A model generated the notes under the pieces. That model was not told the origin of the DNA. It made no database searches and saw nothing but the letters and a program-made list of their open reading frames with translations. DNA of 38,023 nt from Bacillota bacterium (lineage in GTDB: Bacteria; Bacillota; Clostridia; Peptostreptococcales; Anaerovoracaceae). Below are positions 1 to 7,441 of this stretch, in pieces; the first letter of the stretch is position 1, and each line of letters opens with the position of its first letter. The DNA lies in assembly GCA_016293805.1 (NCBI GenBank), contig JAEDDI010000016.1:1-38023 (forward strand), written 5' to 3'. The translations under genes and the position numbers were made by a program.

Positions 1-1
1 C

Positions 2-91
2 ATGGTCTCTCATATTGTAAGTATATGCATCCTGAAATCCACCTGAAAACGCCAAAATAGCACTTATTCTAAAGCTCTCTGATGTTTGCAA
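2..91 (-). CDS. DUF1275/YoaK-family membrane protein, N-terminal fragment (runs off window)
   Basis: Thirty codons read leftward from a TTG start at 91-89 and leave the window. The residues include SAILAFSGGFQDAYTYN, which matches the first transmembrane segment of DUF1275 (YoaK) proteins, where GGFxDAYTY is strongly conserved. Function of the family is not established; members are predicted six-helix inner-membrane proteins, sometimes suggested to be transporters. The TTG start is chosen because a GGAGGTG ribosome site (on minus, about 102-108) lies 10-12 bases upstream, and no in-frame ATG/GTG is available between them. A good promoter sits just upstream. Identification rests only on this fragment. 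Confidence 0.65.
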   Translation of the reverse strand, partial: MQTSESFRISAILAFSGGFQDAYTYNMRDH

Positions 92-370
92 TGTAAATGA
101 ACACCTCCATAAATTCTAATTTACACTTCCATTATAATTCCCCTCTGCCGCTCCGACAACGCAAACCTTTTGGCATAATCTTGTCAACTCTACTCACTCT
201 CGCCTGGTTCAAAGGAGCCTGCGTCCTCACATTTCATCCCCAATACCATCAAAAAACCTCCTGTTTCATCCCCAGTTTCAGTGGTCTGAGATAATCTGAA
301 ACGGGTCTGAAATGATATTTGAAAAGGCGCTGAAGCCTTGATACTGCTGGGTTTATCGTTCAAAACCGCT
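92..370. other. Gene-poor spacer between DUF1275 gene and tmRNA
   Basis: No credible coding region. Besides the promoter at 131-159 it holds three TCTGA(A/G) direct repeats at 285, 295 and 306 (10-11 base period, one helical turn), a potential hairpin formed by 271-303, and two imperfect copies of a CCTC..TTTCATCCCCA segment at 225-243 and 257-275. The purpose is unknown; a regulator site for the DUF1275 gene is possible. Confidence 0.4.
131..159 (-). promoter_or_regulatory. Sigma-A promoter for the DUF1275 gene
   Basis: On the minus strand a -35 TTGTCG (154-159), 17-base spacer and perfect -10 TATAAT (131-136). The expected start is near 124, giving a leader of about 30 bases before the TTG codon. 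Confidence 0.6.
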
Positions 371-404
371 GGAAATAAAAGAACCCAGGCATTTTTACCT
401 GAGT
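371..404 (-). terminator. Intrinsic terminator of tmRNA
   Basis: Minus-strand hairpin with 7-bp arms (398-404 with 383-389, one G-U pair) and 8-base loop, followed by a T-rich stretch at 382-371. It lies just beyond the tmRNA 3' end. Confidence 0.7.
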
Positions 405-413
405 CCTGAAAAG

Positions 414-771
414 TGGTGGAAACGGCGGGAGTCGAACCCGCGTCCGAAAGCCTTTCCGCCAGAATTTCTCCGAGCGCAGCTGATAATTTGCAATTCGCCT
501 CCTCAAGTGTCTATCAGCAGACCCAGGAGTCAGCTATCCTGTAATTCCCCTGCAGGGCCAGGATCACCTGCAGAGTTTTCCTGTATAATCGATGCCAGAT
601 TCCTTACCTACAGGTAAATAAGGGCTGACACGCGGTGCAGAACTATGCTGCTAATGCGAATGAATTGTTATTTTTAGCGTTTATATTTAACGTGCCCTTT
701 TTAACGCAGACTGAGCAAACTGCGGCTCGCTTATCCGGTTTCCACACCCCCGTCGAAACCTTTACGTCCCC
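414..771 (-). ncRNA. ssrA: tmRNA (transfer-messenger RNA)
   Basis: Rescues ribosomes stalled on broken mRNA and tags the unfinished protein for proteolysis. The 5' end GGGGACG (771-765) pairs with CGTTTCC followed by ACCA at the 3' end (414), forming the tRNA-like acceptor stem; the T-arm GGGTTCGACTCCC is visible near 430-445. The tag frame occupies 678-643 and reads AKNNNSFALAA, then TAG. CCA is encoded. Length is 358 bases, normal for a one-piece tmRNA. Directly follows its partner gene smpB. Own promoter and terminator are present. Confidence 0.97.
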
Positions 772-783
772 ATATTTATACTG

Positions 784-811
784 ATTATACACCAAAAATC
801 CGGTTTGTCTA
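784..811 (-). promoter_or_regulatory. tmRNA promoter overlapping the smpB stop codon
   Basis: Minus strand -35 TAGACA (806-811), 16-base spacer, -10 TATAAT (784-789), ending 12 bases before the mature tmRNA 5' end. The TAG of the -35 box is also the smpB stop codon. Confidence 0.6.
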
Positions 812-1264
812 GTATTTTCCCGCCTGTTCCATTCGTCTTTTTGCATCGCGCTTTGCAATATCATCACGCTTATCATAAAGCTTCTTTCCTCTTGCAACAG
901 CAATTTCAATCTTCGCTCTTCCTTCTTCATTGATATATACCTGAAGGGGAACAACAGTAAGTCCCTTAAGAGTAAGAGCCTGCTGAATCTTCATTATTTC
1001 CCTTCTGTGAAGGAGAAGTTTCTTGGGTCTCATAGGATCTGTATTAAATATATTCCCCTGCTCATAAGGAGAAATATTCATGCTGTACACATACATCTCG
1101 CCCCTGTCTATCTTGCAGTAGCTTTCCTTGATGCTGCATTTGCCCTGACGCATGGATTTAATCTCTGTTCCGGTCAGAACCAGACCGGCCTCATATACAT
1201 CCTCTATGAAGTAATCATGACGCGCCTTCTTGTTGTTTGCTACAAGTTTTCTGTCTTTCTTCAT
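809..1264 (-). CDS. smpB: SsrA-binding protein SmpB
   Basis: Small basic RNA-binding protein of trans-translation: it binds the tRNA-like end of tmRNA and mimics the anticodon arm in the stalled ribosome. 151 residues, the usual size. Typical motifs are NKKARHDYFIEDVYEAGLVLTGTEIKS at the N-terminus (OB-fold) and the lysine/arginine-rich C-terminal tail KLYDKRDDIAKRDAKRRM that becomes helical in the decoding centre. An AGGAGA ribosome site is 6 bases before the ATG. It starts 15 bases after lepB, so rluA-type gene, lepB and smpB probably form one operon, with ssrA immediately downstream. Confidence 0.97.
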   Translation of the reverse strand: MKKDRKLVANNKKARHDYFIEDVYEAGLVLTGTEIKSMRQGKCSIKESYCKIDRGEMYVYSMNISPYEQGNIFNTDPMRPKKLLLHRREIMKIQQALTLKGLTVVPLQVYINEEGRAKIEIAVARGKKLYDKRDDIAKRDAKRRMEQAGKY

Positions 1265-1279
1265 AATGTCTCCTGTTCT

Positions 1280-1789
1280 TTACAGCTTTGTTCTTTCACC
1301 GAAAGGGAACAGCCTGTATACAGCTTTCCCTCTGACATCCTTCATATCCACACAGCCTACATCCTCATACCTGCTGTCCACGCTCACTCTCCTGTTGTCA
1401 CCCATGACAAAAAGACTGCCTTCGGGCACTATAACCGATAACTCACCCGGACATACGCCCTGCTCCCTGATGTATTCCTCGTAAAGGACTTCACCGTTTA
1501 GTATAACCTGATTATCATGAATCTCGACAGTATCTCCGGGAAGTCCAATAACTCTCTTGATAAGCAGTTTATGTCTGCCATCCTCTGTCATAAGATCTGA
1601 TTCAAACACAATTATATCCCCGTAAGCGGGTTCACCAAATCTGTACGCCTGACACAATGTGAAAATATAGTCGTTCGGATGAAGCGTGTCTTCCATCGAA
1701 GTCTCCTTCACAACAGTCGGACGGATAAACTGAATAATTATCAATGCTGCTGCCGCAGCAATTAAAATATCTCTTAAAAGCCCCTTCAT
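1280..1789 (-). CDS. lepB: Type I signal peptidase
   Basis: Membrane-bound serine/lysine protease that cuts signal peptides from exported proteins. 169 residues, the short Gram-positive form: one N-terminal transmembrane helix (about 5-22) and an outside catalytic domain. Catalytic Ser31 lies in SMEDTL (family SMxPTL, here Asp replaces Pro) and Lys78 in LLIKRVIGLPGD; box E is seen as MGDNRRVSVDSR. The ATG overlaps the end of the upstream pseudouridine synthase gene by 4 bases (ATGA), showing translational coupling. Confident family call; whether it is the sole signal peptidase cannot be judged here. Confidence 0.95.
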   Translation of the reverse strand: MKGLLRDILIAAAAALIIIQFIRPTVVKETSMEDTLHPNDYIFTLCQAYRFGEPAYGDIIVFESDLMTEDGRHKLLIKRVIGLPGDTVEIHDNQVILNGEVLYEEYIREQGVCPGELSVIVPEGSLFVMGDNRRVSVDSRYEDVGCVDMKDVRGKAVYRLFPFGERTKL

Positions 1790-2763
1790 CGCTTACCTCT
1801 CACAAGCCCTGCAGTCACCTTGCTGAAACTCTCCGGAATCTCTGCCCTGATTTCCATACCCGAAAGATACGAGAGACTTCCGTCAACATCTCCAAAAACA
1901 AGCCTGTACGCGTGAAGAAGCTGAGTATTAATTCCATACCTTGCAGAGACCATGGCGTTTACTCTCCTGTCTCCGTATTTAGCATCACCTATAAGCGGAT
2001 GACCTGCACTTCTGAGATGAGCTCTTATCTGATGTGTTCTGCCCGTAACAAGTTCAGCCTCCACAAGCGAGTACCATTTGCCTGTTTCAAGAGGCCTCAC
2101 AACAGTAACGATACTCTTCCCCTCATCTGAATCCTTATCTATTACCGTAACCCTGTTCTCTTCATGATTCTTGACCAGCCTGTCCCTGAGAACAAGTTCC
2201 TCTTCAACTCTGCCTCTAACCACAGTAATATAATACTTTGAAACAGCGTCCCTGTCTCTTAACATACTGTTTAATGACCTCAAAGCCGCTCCTGTTTTGC
2301 CGAAAACGACAAGCCCTGTCGTATTTCTGTCCAGGCGGTTTGCAGGTGCAGGCGTAAATGTCTTCTCAAGTCTGGGATTGTAATCCCCCTTCTGAATAAG
2401 ATAGTCTACAACCTGATTAGCAAGAGTGTTCTTCTTCTCGTGTGAATCACCGTGCGTCAGAAGTCCGAACGGTTTTTCTGCAACAAGTATATTGTCATCC
2501 TCATATGCTATCTTAAACTGCTTCTTCGCTGTTACAGCTTTTCTGACTGCAGTGAGTTTACTGATTTCATCCTCTGATATATAAATCGTAATCTCGTCAC
2601 CCTCATGAATAACTGTATCTTCCTTTCCCCTCCTGCCGTTTATTTTTACATCCTTTCTGATTGCCCTGTAGATATAACTCAAAGGAGCATGGGCCAGGTA
2701 CTTCCTGAGGAATCTGTCGAGTCTCTGCTCTGCATCATTTCTTTCAACTTTTATATTAACCAT
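1786..2763 (-). CDS. RluA-family 23S rRNA pseudouridine synthase
   Basis: Converts uridines in rRNA (or tRNA) to pseudouridine. 325 residues: an N-terminal S4 RNA-binding domain (about 1-70, EQRLDRFLRKYL) and an RluA catalytic domain with the active-site Asp145 in NRLDRNTTGLVVFGK; the later motif GRTHQIRAHLRSAGHPLIGDAKYG is complete. The exact target (RluC or RluD class) cannot be told from sequence alone. It heads an operon with lepB and smpB. No Shine-Dalgarno sequence precedes the ATG; instead a TATAAT box lies only 7 bases before it, which suggests a leaderless message. Confidence 0.92.
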   Translation of the reverse strand: MVNIKVERNDAEQRLDRFLRKYLAHAPLSYIYRAIRKDVKINGRRGKEDTVIHEGDEITIYISEDEISKLTAVRKAVTAKKQFKIAYEDDNILVAEKPFGLLTHGDSHEKKNTLANQVVDYLIQKGDYNPRLEKTFTPAPANRLDRNTTGLVVFGKTGAALRSLNSMLRDRDAVSKYYITVVRGRVEEELVLRDRLVKNHEENRVTVIDKDSDEGKSIVTVVRPLETGKWYSLVEAELVTGRTHQIRAHLRSAGHPLIGDAKYGDRRVNAMVSARYGINTQLLHAYRLVFGDVDGSLSYLSGMEIRAEIPESFSKVTAGLVRGKR

Positions 2764-2769
2764 ATCTGC

Positions 2770-2775
2770 TATTAT
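2770..2775 (-). promoter_or_regulatory. -10 box 7 bases before the RluA-type start codon
   Basis: Minus-strand TATAAT followed by 7 bases and then ATG. Only a weak -35 candidate (TTCTTA, 16-base spacer) is seen. If used, transcription would begin at or next to the start codon, giving a leaderless mRNA. Confidence 0.4.
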
Positions 2776-2955
2776 ACATCAAAAGTGCCATGTAAGAAAT
2801 AACAAAAGTTCAGGCAGGCAGGCCAAGACTTCTCTGCACACATGGTGCTTTTCCTGATATTATGCGGCAAATATATGCAAATCAGTATTTACTGCATAAT
2901 AAAATATGGAATTCGGGCTGAAAATATGGTACTTTATATCATAGGAGGAAACACC

Positions 2956-3078
2956 ATGAGACATATCAGAAATTTTCTTTACAACAACAGTGATATACTT
3001 ACAGCACTTGCTATTCTCATAGCTGCAGGGCTTCTGATAGCATGGAGAATGCAGGTACTCATGGGATATACAGGATAG
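2956..3078 (+). CDS. 40-residue single-pass membrane peptide
   Basis: A small gene with a strong GGAGG ribosome site (2944-2948) 7 bases before its ATG. It encodes a polar N-terminus (MRHIRNFLYNNSD), one hydrophobic helix (about 13-30, ILTALAILIAAGLLIAW) and a short tail. No family recognised. Its stop is 5 bases before the lipoprotein start, so the two are probably translated together; a longer in-frame reading from 2842 lacks a ribosome site and is unlikely. The positively charged N-terminus suggests N-in, C-out topology. Possible partner of the adjacent lipoprotein, by inference from position only. Confidence 0.6.
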   Translation: MRHIRNFLYNNSDILTALAILIAAGLLIAWRMQVLMGYTG

Positions 3079-3083
3079 ATAAT

Positions 3084-3695
3084 ATGAGAAAATCAACCAG
3101 GTTATTTCTGTCCGTATTATGTATTGCATTGATGCTGCTGTCCGCAGGATGCAGTACGGACAGGGACGATAACGGCAAATCGGCTTCACTTCCGGACGAA
3201 CTTGCAGAATCAAGAGACAGTGCGATGACAGCCGCAAAAGATGCCGCACTCGAACTTGAAGGAAGTTTTGCAGACCGCATTATGACCAACCTCATGCCGT
3301 ACTATCAGGATGATACAGTCATGACAACAGGTGAATATACTGCACTTTTATCCATACTCACGCAGCAAAGAGACAGCCTTGGCGCTTCCCGCATGTATGT
3401 ACTTGTTCCGGATGAATCAGGCAGTTTCAGACTCACTGCAGACACAGATTCACAGCCATGGCTGGAGGATATGTGTACATCTTCTGTCTATGACGAAGCA
3501 TATTCCGACGGTCTTGTCGCAGCCGAAAGATCCGGCTGGAAGAAGGGATCATCATACTTCTGGACAGCATATGCACCGCTGTACAACAGCGAAGGCGACA
3601 TATACGCTATCCTGGCAGCTGATGTAAGCGCAGACGCGCTTGCTGACCATCCCGAATGGGACAGAACTTCAGACAGCTGGAACAAATTCGAATAA
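3084..3695 (+). CDS. Cache-like sensory lipoprotein (stand-alone)
   Basis: 203-residue predicted lipoprotein. The signal peptide (1-22) ends in lipobox LSAGC with Cys23 as the lipid-bearing residue. After a polar linker, residues 50-190 resemble an extracellular Cache/PDC sensor domain: an amphipathic helix, then strand YVLVPDESGSFRLTADTD and the closing pattern SSYFWTAYAPLYNSEGDIYAILAADV, typical of such domains fused to kinases or chemoreceptors. Here no transmembrane or output domain follows. The ATG at 3084 is chosen over 3042 because it starts the signal peptide; the ribosome site is weak. It lies between a small membrane peptide and fba with no visible terminator, so possibly one transcript. 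Ligand unknown; Cache assignment is by eye. Confidence 0.65.
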   Translation: MRKSTRLFLSVLCIALMLLSAGCSTDRDDNGKSASLPDELAESRDSAMTAAKDAALELEGSFADRIMTNLMPYYQDDTVMTTGEYTALLSILTQQRDSLGASRMYVLVPDESGSFRLTADTDSQPWLEDMCTSSVYDEAYSDGLVAAERSGWKKGSSYFWTAYAPLYNSEGDIYAILAADVSADALADHPEWDRTSDSWNKFE

Positions 3696-3717
3696 TCAGA
3701 TACGGAGGTATATATAT

Positions 3718-4653
3718 ATGGCATTAGTTACAACAAAAGAAATGTTCGAAAAAGCATATAATGGCGGATACGCAGTGGGGGCCTTTAATGTGAACAACAT
3801 GGAAATAGTTCAGGGAATAACAGAGGCTGCAAAGGATCTCAACGCTCCGCTGATTCTTCAGGTTTCAAAGGGGGCAAGAGCTTACGCCAACCACACATAT
3901 CTTATGAAACTGGTTGAGGCGGCAGTCATAGAAACTGAACTTCCGATTGCCCTTCATCTCGACCACGGTGACAGCTTCGAAACATGCAAAAGCTGCATTG
4001 ACGGAGGTTTCACCTCAGTAATGATAGATGCATCATCAAAACCATTCGAAGAGAATATAGCAATCACAAGGCAGGTTGTTGAATATGCACATGACAGAGG
4101 CGTAGTTGTAGAAGCGGAACTTGGTACACTTGCCGGTATTGAAGATGATGTACAGGTTTCAGCAGAAGACTCATCATACACCAAACCTGAAGATGTTCAG
4201 GAATTCGTTGAGAGAACAGGCTGTGACTCCCTTGCAATCGCAATCGGAACAAGCCATGGCGCATATAAATTCAAACCTGGAACAAAGCCTCAGCTAAGAT
4301 TCGACATACTCGAGGAAGTCGAGAAAAGACTGCCTGATTTCCCTATCGTTCTCCACGGCTCAAGTTCAGTTCCTCAGGAATTTGTAAATCTCATCAACAA
4401 ATACGGTGGAAACATGCCCGGAGCAGTCGGAGTTCCTGAAGACCAGCTCAGGAAGGCAGCATCAATGGCTGTATGCAAAATCAACATCGATTCTGACCTG
4501 AGACTCGCCATGACTGCATCAGTAAGACAGTATCTTGCCGAGCATCCTGATCATTTCGATCCAAGACAGTATCTGAAGCCTGCAAGACAGGCAATCAAGG
4601 ACATGGTATCACACAAGATTGTAAATGTCCTTGGATGCAACGGCAAAGCATGA
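3718..4653 (+). CDS. fba: Class II fructose-1,6-bisphosphate aldolase
   Basis: Splits fructose-1,6-bisphosphate into glyceraldehyde-3-phosphate and dihydroxyacetone phosphate (glycolysis) and catalyses the reverse reaction; cytosolic, zinc-dependent. 311 residues, usual size. Visible landmarks: LHLDHGD with catalytic Asp82 and zinc ligand His83, metal-site Glu134 in VEAELG, His180 in GTSHGAYKF and His213 in LHGSSS, plus the phosphate-binding INIDSDLRLA. Start ATG at 3718 follows GGAGG at 3704-3708; the open frame extends further upstream without support. A hairpin terminator follows. Tagatose-bisphosphate aldolase is closely related, but the whole sequence fits a housekeeping fba. Confidence 0.95.
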   Translation: MALVTTKEMFEKAYNGGYAVGAFNVNNMEIVQGITEAAKDLNAPLILQVSKGARAYANHTYLMKLVEAAVIETELPIALHLDHGDSFETCKSCIDGGFTSVMIDASSKPFEENIAITRQVVEYAHDRGVVVEAELGTLAGIEDDVQVSAEDSSYTKPEDVQEFVERTGCDSLAIAIGTSHGAYKFKPGTKPQLRFDILEEVEKRLPDFPIVLHGSSSVPQEFVNLINKYGGNMPGAVGVPEDQLRKAASMAVCKINIDSDLRLAMTASVRQYLAEHPDHFDPRQYLKPARQAIKDMVSHKIVNVLGCNGKA

Positions 4654-4660
4654 CAATACC

Positions 4661-4689
4661 GGGACTGCACAATGCAGTCCCTTTAATTT
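4661..4689 (+). terminator. Terminator after fba
   Basis: Perfect 9-bp stem GGGACTGCA with a 3-base loop, then TTTAATTT. The T-tract is interrupted, so some read-through into the antiporter gene is likely. Confidence 0.65.
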
Positions 4690-4708
4690 ACGGAAAGGAG
4701 GACTGACA

Positions 4709-7057
4709 ATGGAACATCTCGATTCATTCATACTTGATCTTGCACTCATAATGACAGCTGCAGGTCTTGTTTCTCTTATTGCAAAGAAACTCAGACAGCC
4801 TGTCGTACTTGGATATATTATCGCCGGATTTCTAATCTGCCCCAACTTCACACTCCTTCCGACAGTAGTAAAAGTCGAAGATATCAACACATGGGCTGAA
4901 CTGGGCATTATCTTTCTTATGTTTGCGCTTGGCCTCGAATTCAGTTTCACAAAAATTGCAAGTGTGGGAAAAAGCGCTATTATGACAGCATTCACCGTAA
5001 TGGCATCCATGGTCGCTATAGGGTATGTCACAGGCTCTCTCCTTGGATGGGAAAAAACAGACAGCATATTTCTTGGATGCATGATATCAATGTCATCCAC
5101 CATGATAATACTGAAATCATATGATGAACTGAAGCTGAAGAAAAAGCCTTTTGCTCAGGTCGTTCTCGGAGCCCTCGTAATCGAGGACATCGGCGGTATC
5201 TTCATGATGATCATACTTTCAACTATAGCTGCCGGAAAGGGAAGCGGCGGCGGAATCCAGATAGCGGCAACACTTGGAATCATGCTCGTCTACCTCGTTA
5301 TGTGGTTTGCACTGGGTACATATCTCATCCCCACATTCCTCAAAAAGACCGAAAAGCTAATGAACAATGAGACCCTGCTCATAATCTCGATTGCAATATG
5401 CTTTATCATGGTTGCGGTCGCATTTTACATAGGCTTCTCAACTGCACTCGGAGCATTTATGGCAGGATCTATCATAGCCGGAACATCACTTGGAGAAAAA
5501 GTGGACCACATCATAACGCCGATTAAGGACCTGTTCGGTGCGGTATTCTTCATATCTGTGGGAATGCTTATACAGCCTCCATTACTGATAGAACATATAG
5601 GGCCTATACTGATAATTACTGTTGTTACAGTAATCGGACAGATGATATTCTCAACATTCGGAATGCTGCTGGGTGGCAACAGGCTGAAGACTGCTGTGCA
5701 GGGCGGCTTCTCCATGGTACAGATAGGTGAGTTTTCCTTTATCGTTGCCAACCTGGGAACATCACTTGGAGTAACCAGTGATTTCCTTTACCCTATAGTA
5801 GTGTGCGTATCGGTTATAACGTCGTTCACCACACCTATATTCATGAAGAATTCCGAAAGAGCATATATCATAATTGAAAAAGTTCTACCTAAGAAGTTCA
5901 AAAACTTCATTCACAGATACGCAGAATCAAACATCGACTCCGGCAAAAGCGAGTCTATGTGGAATCAGTATCTAAAAAGTTATACAATTAGAACTACTAT
6001 CTGCTGCGCCGGTATGCTTTGCACATATTTTGCAGGAATCAGACTGCTTCCCGATATACTGTCGGGATTTTCCGATACAGCCTCGGATGCAATATGCCTT
6101 GCACTCATGATGGCATCATACGTATCACTGATTGCAATCATCTCACCGCAGAAGAACATGCTGTTCAGCAAGCTGTGGCTTTCCAGCAGAAAAAACAGGC
6201 TCCCCCTTGCAGCACTTAATACTATAAGGATGGTAATAGGAGTCGCATTCATATTCACGTCGATAGAGCACTTCTTCAGAATACCTCAGGCAGTTTCTGT
6301 TCTCATCGGTATAGTTGTAGTTGCAGTAATAGCAAGGTCAAATTATATGTCATCGGCAGCCATCAACATGGAACTGAGGTTCATATCAAATTTCTCAGAT
6401 AAGACACTTGCTGCACACAAGGAGGAGAGAAAACTTGATCATGACCACAAGTGGCTCGTTGACAACATATATATATGCAAGATCAGGCTCACAGGTGAAC
6501 TGAAAAGCCAGACACTTCAACAGGTCATCGGAACATCCATGGTTCACGTTCTTGTAATAAAAATAATCCGTGACGGCAGACACATCAATATTCCAAACAA
6601 CCGCACAAAACTGATGAAAGGTGATATACTCCATGTTATGGGTACAAAAAACGGCATCTCCGCACTCAGATATGTAATAAGGGAGACAGTCGAAATCGAA
6701 GAGACAGAATCAGAAATAGTAACTGTTGCAGAATACAGACGCAGGCAGGAAGCAGACAGAATTAAACCTGAGAACAGACTGATAATGGTCCCTCTTCCTG
6801 TTAACAGGGATTCTGACTTCTCAAGAAAATCAATCAGAAACTCAGGTATCAGACATAACTACCACGGCTTCGTAATCGGAATCGAAAGAGGCAACCTTCC
6901 AATAGTAAATCCGAATATCGACCTTTTACTCGAACCGGGTGATATCATATGGCTGGCAGGCGGACAGCAGATGGCAGTAAGCCTGCTTTCCGAAGGACTT
7001 CTCGACGAAGAGAAACTGCTGCAGAAATTCAAAGAATTCAAAGACGGAAAGCATTAA
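4709..7057 (+). CDS. CPA2-family cation:proton antiporter with RCK_C domains
   Basis: Predicted monovalent cation/H+ exchanger (Kef/GerN type). 782 residues. Residues about 8-390 form the Na_H_Exchanger core with many hydrophobic helices, including ALGLEFSFTKI and the family pattern ALVIEDIGGIFMM. Unusually, a second hydrophobic block (about 455-580) follows, then two cytosolic RCK_C (TrkA-C) regulatory domains (about 610-675 and 705-775, each ending in a GD[IL] turn). No TrkA-N Rossmann domain is seen, so direct NAD binding is unlikely, and a small ligand bound by RCK_C is more plausible (inference). Start at 4709 has AAAGGAGG ribosome site. Stop codon lies inside a hairpin loop. Ion choice (K+ or Na+) is undecided. 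Confidence 0.88.
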   Translation: MEHLDSFILDLALIMTAAGLVSLIAKKLRQPVVLGYIIAGFLICPNFTLLPTVVKVEDINTWAELGIIFLMFALGLEFSFTKIASVGKSAIMTAFTVMASMVAIGYVTGSLLGWEKTDSIFLGCMISMSSTMIILKSYDELKLKKKPFAQVVLGALVIEDIGGIFMMIILSTIAAGKGSGGGIQIAATLGIMLVYLVMWFALGTYLIPTFLKKTEKLMNNETLLIISIAICFIMVAVAFYIGFSTALGAFMAGSIIAGTSLGEKVDHIITPIKDLFGAVFFISVGMLIQPPLLIEHIGPILIITVVTVIGQMIFSTFGMLLGGNRLKTAVQGGFSMVQIGEFSFIVANLGTSLGVTSDFLYPIVVCVSVITSFTTPIFMKNSERAYIIIEKVLPKKFKNFIHRYAESNIDSGKSESMWNQYLKSYTIRTTICCAGMLCTYFAGIRLLPDILSGFSDTASDAICLALMMASYVSLIAIISPQKNMLFSKLWLSSRKNRLPLAALNTIRMVIGVAFIFTSIEHFFRIPQAVSVLIGIVVVAVIARSNYMSSAAINMELRFISNFSDKTLAAHKEERKLDHDHKWLVDNIYICKIRLTGELKSQTLQQVIGTSMVHVLVIKIIRDGRHINIPNNRTKLMKGDILHVMGTKNGISALRYVIRETVEIEETESEIVTVAEYRRRQEADRIKPENRLIMVPLPVNRDSDFSRKSIRNSGIRHNYHGFVIGIERGNLPIVNPNIDLLLEPGDIIWLAGGQQMAVSLLSEGLLDEEKLLQKFKEFKDGKH

Positions 7058-7070
7058 CGCTTTCCGTCTT
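7041..7070 (+). terminator. Hairpin spanning the antiporter stop codon
   Basis: Perfect 12-bp stem (7041-7052 with 7059-7070) and a 6-base loop holding the TAA stop. No T-tract follows on the plus strand, so it may protect the 3' end or act jointly with the next hairpin, not as a classic terminator. Confidence 0.45.
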
Positions 7071-7074
7071 CTGC

Positions 7075-7100
7075 AAAAAAAAGCGGCCTTTTCAGGCCGC
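7075..7100 (-). terminator. Terminator of the dacA-uvrC-DUF1292 transcript
   Basis: On the minus strand a GCGGCC stem with 6-base loop followed by eight T residues (7082-7075). Strong intrinsic terminator. Confidence 0.85.
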
Positions 7101-7112
7101 AGATTCTGCGAA

Positions 7113-7394
7113 TTATGCGTTCTGAGCGACGATTCTGTCAAACTCAGCTACAGCGATTTCAAATTCTTCGTCAGTGATGTCAGTAAGATCGTATTCATCT
7201 TCTCCCACTTCCTTGTAGCCGTAGATATATACATCATCTGTGCCGTCATCAGGAATGAGCGCAATGTATTCCTTGCCTTCTGCATCAAAGATTCCCATGA
7301 TTTCACATTCAACACTTGTTCCGTCATCGAATTCAAGAGTGATATAATCTTCTTCTGTATCTACGCCTGCGTCATAGCCTTTTTTATCTGCCAT
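7113..7394 (-). CDS. DUF1292 family protein
   Basis: 93-residue, very acidic protein of the DUF1292 family, common and short in Bacillota. It shows the usual layout: a beta-rich core DYITLEFDDGTSVECEIMGIF, then YIALIPDD..DVYIYGYKE and an acidic end with EFEIAVAEFDRI. Biochemical role unknown. The start at 7394 has GGAGG at 7403-7407; an earlier in-frame codon at 7418 lacks a ribosome site. It lies 47 bases after uvrC and is probably the last gene of that transcript; a strong terminator follows. Confidence 0.88.
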   Translation of the reverse strand: MADKKGYDAGVDTEEDYITLEFDDGTSVECEIMGIFDAEGKEYIALIPDDGTDDVYIYGYKEVGEDEYDLTDITDEEFEIAVAEFDRIVAQNA

Positions 7395-7441
7395 TTTATA
7401 TTCCTCCAACTCAAGCAATTACCAATTAAGGATAATATATA

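Noticed and set aside
97..294. 65-codon plus-strand open frame at the left end
   Set aside because: No ribosome site and no recognisable product; it lies across the leader and promoter of the DUF1275 gene on the opposite strand.
1007..1441. 144-codon plus-strand frame over smpB and lepB
   Set aside because: Antisense shadow of two conserved genes.
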